DNA of 64,000 nucleotides from Panagrolaimus kolymaensis (Eukaryota; Nematoda; Chromadorea; Rhabditida; Panagrolaimidae). The stretch covers positions 3,038,001 through 3,102,000 of the forward strand of contig JAJQJQ010000022.1 in the NCBI GenBank assembly GCA_028622995.1. Direction: 5' to 3'. The notes under the pieces were generated by a model that made no database searches, was not told the DNA's origin, and saw only the letters and a list, made by a program, of their open reading frames with translations. This document shows, piece by piece, positions 60,856 through 64,000 of the stretch (position 1 is the stretch's first letter; every line of letters starts with the position of its first letter). The position numbers were made by a program, and so were the translations under genes.

Positions 60856-61200
60856 ATGTCACATTTAATTACAGTAACATTCATTATTTTTGTTATTCTT
60901 TACACAGCTCAATGTTATCCATCCATAATATCGATACAATCATCAGATGACAGAGAGCTACAAAGACCATCCCCATATTCTGCATCCTCAGCTACCACTT
61001 ACAGACTTCAAGAATCTTCAAGGTCAAAGAGGCATTTACCATTAACAAGCGAAGATGAAGCATCTGTGGATGAAACCCTTGCAAGGTTGGATCTTCTTTG
61101 TAATAAATTGAAAAAACGTTCATTACATAATTCATCTTCTTCGAGACGAAGCCGAGACACTGAACAACTTTTATCATTTTTGTGTAAATCTATATTGTAA
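60856..61200 (+). CDS. Small secreted protein with dibasic sites, possible prohormone
   Basis: A single exon of 114 codons. The start follows a TTTTTTAG acceptor by five bases, typical of spliced-leader addition. An N-terminal signal peptide (MSHLITVTFIIFVILYTAQC) is followed by a Ser-rich stretch. Proprotein-convertase-type sites are RSKR (about 54-57), KKR (about 86-88) and SRRSR (about 96-100). The segment between RSKR and KKR is acidic then amphipathic (DETLARLDLLCNKL) and has one Cys; the C-terminal piece LLSFLCKSIL has another, so a disulfide-linked processed peptide is conceivable. I do not recognise a neuropeptide family. There is no Gly before the cleavage sites, so amidation is not predicted. 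Confidence 0.72.
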   Translation: MSHLITVTFIIFVILYTAQCYPSIISIQSSDDRELQRPSPYSASSATTYRLQESSRSKRHLPLTSEDEASVDETLARLDLLCNKLKKRSLHNSSSSRRSRDTEQLLSFLCKSIL

Positions 61201-61425
61201 ATTGTTTCAAATTTCAAATAAATTATTTTTATTATTCTATCTAGGAAAAATTATTTTTGGAAACAAAAAATTAAAAATGAATGAACTTGAATAAAAAAAG
61301 TAGTAAAAGTGCATCTTGTCTTTTGCATACATGCGTGTGTTTGTCTGTTTTTAATCATTAAAAATTTGTAAAAAATATTTCCTCATCGTCTTTTTATTTA
61401 TTTATTATTAATTATGTTTGCACTT

Positions 61426-62843
61426 TTAACTAGATGATGGAAATAAGGGATTGTCAGAATTTGAATAAGCGCTCACGAGATTATTGGCAATATCAAACCA
61501 TCGTTGAACTGGAATATCAATGGAACGATCGCGAACAGCAACTTCCGAACCAAGCAATTTGTTTCCTTTTTTATTCACAAATCTAAGATTTCCATCTGAC
61601 CATTGAATTCCTAAAAATAGATTTAAATTTGCTTTAATAAGAAAGGAAATAAAGTTTTTTCTTCTTATTAGAATTTTAGAAAAGTGCAAAATGTGGAAAT
61701 TACAACGAACATCAACTTTTTTTCGTAGTAGCAAGGACTAATCACGCTTTGACATTAGAAAAAAAGTTTCCGGTCAGTCGAGTATTTAGTCTAACCAAAT
61801 CCTTAGGGAAAAAAGCAAATTGTGTTTCTGTTTTGGGGTAAGAAGAAAAAATGGAAATTCACTGCTGGAGATACGGTATCCACAATATTAAAAAACACAC
61901 TATCTAGTTTTAACTATTTTAATATAATGATAATTACCTCTTTCATTAAATTTTCCACCCATTAAAGATCCTAAAGGATCATCAGGATCAGCATTTTCTC
62001 TAACAACTAATCGATCAAAAGTATTTCCTCCGGTATCAACTTGCGTTGCTGGATTATTACTATCAAGAATGCCAGTTCATGGTCCAAAAAGCTGCTTTGC
62101 ATTTAAAATTGATAGTGGAGGTGGATGAGGTTCATAAACGGCTGGACTTCTTCGTAAAAAATCATCCGCGGGTTTTTGAGGAGATGAATAAGGATTCAAA
62201 GGTTGCAACCAATCTGGCATTAGCTGCAAAATAAATGGTTATTTTACTTTTGTTGTTGTTTAATTGTATTAATAATGGGTCTTTCTAACCTGTTGATAAA
62301 ATTTAGGATTAAACATTTGCATTCCTAGAATAGGTGGCGGTAGTGTTGTTGTCGTCGTTGTTGGTTTGGCAGCAAATAACCCGATGACGTCTTTAGCAAT
62401 ATTTGACCATTGTGCAACATTGGGTGCTTTCTCATTTGTTGTCGTTGCTCCCATAGGCATTAATGGATTATATTCTGAATCTTCTTGTTTTGAAACACCA
62501 CCACCACCTTTAAAAAGATTAGTAACGGAAGACACCAAAGATGTGCTCGAGGATGTGAGTCTAGATGCACTTGTTGAATCCGATGGGATTTGTCTATTAA
62601 TACCGAAAGGTGGTAATAGGCTTGAAATGAGTGACGGAGAGGCGGCATTGTCACGAGATCGTCGCTCCTCTGGGGCTGGAGCAAACATTTCCATTATATC
62701 CTTAAGCAATCTACCAGAATTTTGAAGCGTTTCTTCTAAAGCAAACTTTCAATATTGATAAACTTTAGAAAGAAGGAATAATTACCATTTTGAGCATCGA
62801 CCAAACCAAATATGACAATTATGAAAACAAATTTTAAACGCAT
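61426..62843 (-). CDS. Secreted Ser/Thr/Pro-rich protein with in-frame TGA (readthrough or disrupted)
   Basis: Exons 62843-62786, 62735-62290, 62223-61938 and 61610-61426 join in one frame of 324 codons plus a final TAA. One internal TGA interrupts it at codon 217 (62079-62077). An N-terminal signal peptide MRLKFVFIIVIFGLVDAQ is clear. The chain has poly-Thr (about 138-143), Pro-rich and Ser-rich stretches. Three similar amphipathic motifs occur: NSGRLLKDIMEMFA, QWSNIAKDVIGLFA and RWFDIANNLVSAYS. Splice phases on both sides of the TGA remain consistent through two further exon junctions, so the downstream frame is or recently was coding. Context FGP-TGA-TGILDS suggests an original TGG (Trp). 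No family is recognised. The gene converges on the small secreted protein at 60856. Confidence 0.75.
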
Positions 62844-63150
62844 TTCATAAATCCTTCAAAAACTTTTTAAAAAACGAACAAAAACGCAATCAACTTTTTA
62901 TTTTAAATGACCTCTTTTTTTTCTCCATTTATTCCCTAAGGCGCCCTACGACTTTTTTTCAATTTCTGGATTTGGTTTGAACACAAACCCGGTATTGTTG
63001 CGACGAATAGTATGTGTTTTACTTTATACATAATCATTTATTCGAATATATTTGTCAAAAATTTTCTGCAAAACATGAAATTCTTTTTTTGAAAAAATTT
63101 AAATTACGCATAACTTTGTTTTTTCCTAAGAATACACTAAATATACAAAA
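62844..63150. other. Intergenic region
   Basis: 307 AT-rich bases between the two minus-strand genes. It contains the NDUFB3 3' end and the 5' flank of the secreted protein. No gene. Confidence 0.4.
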
Positions 63151-63562
63151 TCAATGTCCGCCGGACCAGCTGGTATGACCATGCTTAATGTAGGAATAAG
63201 TTTCTTCAACGGCAATAAGACCGGCGGCAATCGCTACACCAGGTTTGAGACCCCAGCTCATAAGCTAAAAAAGGATATTTTTAAAAGGAATATATAATAA
63301 TGGAAGAATAAAAAACCTTCATAAAATGTTGCAATTGAGTTGTCGTGTATGGTTTTTGAAACATATAAACATAATTACTAAAAATTTATTGTTTTATATT
63401 AAGATTTAAATAAAATTGAAATTATTCTTACCGAACCCAAGGATCTTTAAGTCCAAGTCGACCTAAGCGTTGTTGATGTTGAACCAATTGTGGGCAATTT
63501 TCATAATTATTGTAAAGGGTATATTTGGGGATGTGTATTTCATCATGATGGCCGTGACCCAT
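63151..63562 (-). CDS. NDUFB3: NADH:ubiquinone oxidoreductase subunit NDUFB3 (B12-like)
   Basis: Three small exons (63562-63432, 63377-63317, 63264-63151) encode 101 residues ending in TGA, the usual size for B12. The His-rich start MGHGHHDEIHIPKY matches the His-rich NDUFB3 N terminus. RLGRLGLKDPWVRNYVYMF corresponds to KLAAKGLRDPWGRNEAWRY of the mammalian subunit. The single hydrophobic segment LKPGVAIAAGLIAVEETY is the transmembrane helix. It is an accessory subunit of the complex I membrane arm. Every exon is shorter than 140 nt. Confidence 0.9.
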
Positions 63563-64000
63563 CTTTAAATGTTAATTTTTAATTAAAAAATTTGTGAAAA
63601 ATAATTAAAATCACAAGCAAAAAATCAAATCAAACAATGCTGCTGAAAAAAAATATCGCAAAAACTTTTTTCCCATACAACTAAACAATAAAATTCGTTG
63701 AAAGACTTCTTCAAACGCGCCATTTCACTCTCTAAAGAGGTTTATTCGATTTTTAGGAGGTTTCCTTCCATTCGTTAACTTTTTAAAACCTCTAATTCTG
63801 AAACTTTTAACAAAGGTACAAATAAATTAAAACGGGTTCAGCTTCCAGAAGGTATCAATTGGATGTTCTATTAAAATATTATCTCATCATTTATTCTTCT
63901 ACAGTAAATAGATAATTTTCTGTTTGATTTGGCCACGTTGATTAGCATGAGTAAGTACAATTTTTTTTTGCCAACAACGCCTTTTTGGGTTTTTTAAAAG
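63563..64000. other. Right window edge, no gene seen
   Basis: 438 AT-rich bases upstream of NDUFB3. An ATGAGTAAGTAC near 63947 could be a one- or few-codon 5' exon of a plus-strand gene that continues outside the window, but this cannot be supported. Confidence 0.35.

Noticed and set aside
2064..62725. Use of an alternative genetic code to explain the in-frame stops
   Set aside because: TAA, TAG and TGA all end other intact genes in the window (for example NUDT9-like TAA, ArfGAP TAG, dsh TGA).

Overview
The window is nuclear DNA of a nematode. Supporting signs are a base composition of roughly 30% GC, many very short introns (about 45-60 nt) with GTAAG-type donors and TTTTTAG/TTTCAG acceptors, and nematode-restricted families: an SRA-type chemoreceptor, a small MSP-domain sperm protein and a Fer-like SH2 tyrosine kinase. 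Several start codons lie just after a strong AG acceptor with no upstream exon, as expected for spliced-leader trans-splicing. The frequent TTTTTAG acceptor and the AT-richness suggest a clade IV (Tylenchina-like) worm more than Caenorhabditis, but that is only an inference. TAA, TAG and TGA all terminate genes here, so the nuclear code is standard.

Left part (0.5-9.6 kb) is dense housekeeping. Three minus-strand genes come first: an ARFGAP2/3-type ArfGAP, an SRSF2-like SR protein and a NUDT9-type ADP-ribose pyrophosphatase. They are followed by a plus-strand NPL4 that lacks its N-terminal ubiquitin-like domain, a minus-strand thioredoxin, and complex I subunit NDUFB2. From 12.1 to 19.9 kb a long-intron gene encodes a JIP-1 JNK scaffold. 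Then come an SSP-like MSP-domain protein, an APMAP/strictosidine-synthase-like protein, a secreted Cys-rich protein, a Fer/SPE-8-like SH2 kinase, a hydroxylysine-kinase-like protein, a cathepsin A-like serine carboxypeptidase, an SRA-superfamily GPCR and an ankyrin-repeat glutaminase. A pair of small basic proteins with matching N termini sits at 39.5-41.3 kb.

The right part (41-64 kb) is accessory-like. A 1,716-bp LTR element with identical 216-bp LTRs and a 5-bp target duplication lies at 42.7-44.4 kb, just upstream of a Dishevelled-like gene that has DIX and PDZ domains but no DEP domain. A 984-bp TA-flanked element with 149-bp terminal inverted repeats follows at 46.8-47.8 kb. After a PLAT-domain gene comes a mosaic block: an intronless Sar1 GTPase, a 5'-incomplete ZYG-9/XMAP215-like gene, and a plasma-membrane Ca2+-ATPase fragment that is cut at both ends and carries an in-frame stop. 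A 27-bp minisatellite of about 44 units follows at 55.7-56.9 kb, and then about 4 kb without a recognisable gene. The window ends with a small secreted, possibly prohormone-like protein, a secreted Ser/Thr/Pro-rich protein interrupted by an in-frame TGA, and complex I subunit NDUFB3.

The observations most worth checking are the stop-codon-interrupted coding sequences (glutaminase TAG at 38672, secreted protein TGA at 62077), the DEP-less Dishevelled, the NPL4 without a UBX-like domain, the two non-autonomous mobile elements, the rearranged Sar1/ZYG-9/PMCA block, and the minisatellite in which every unit carries a splice-donor-like GGTAAG.
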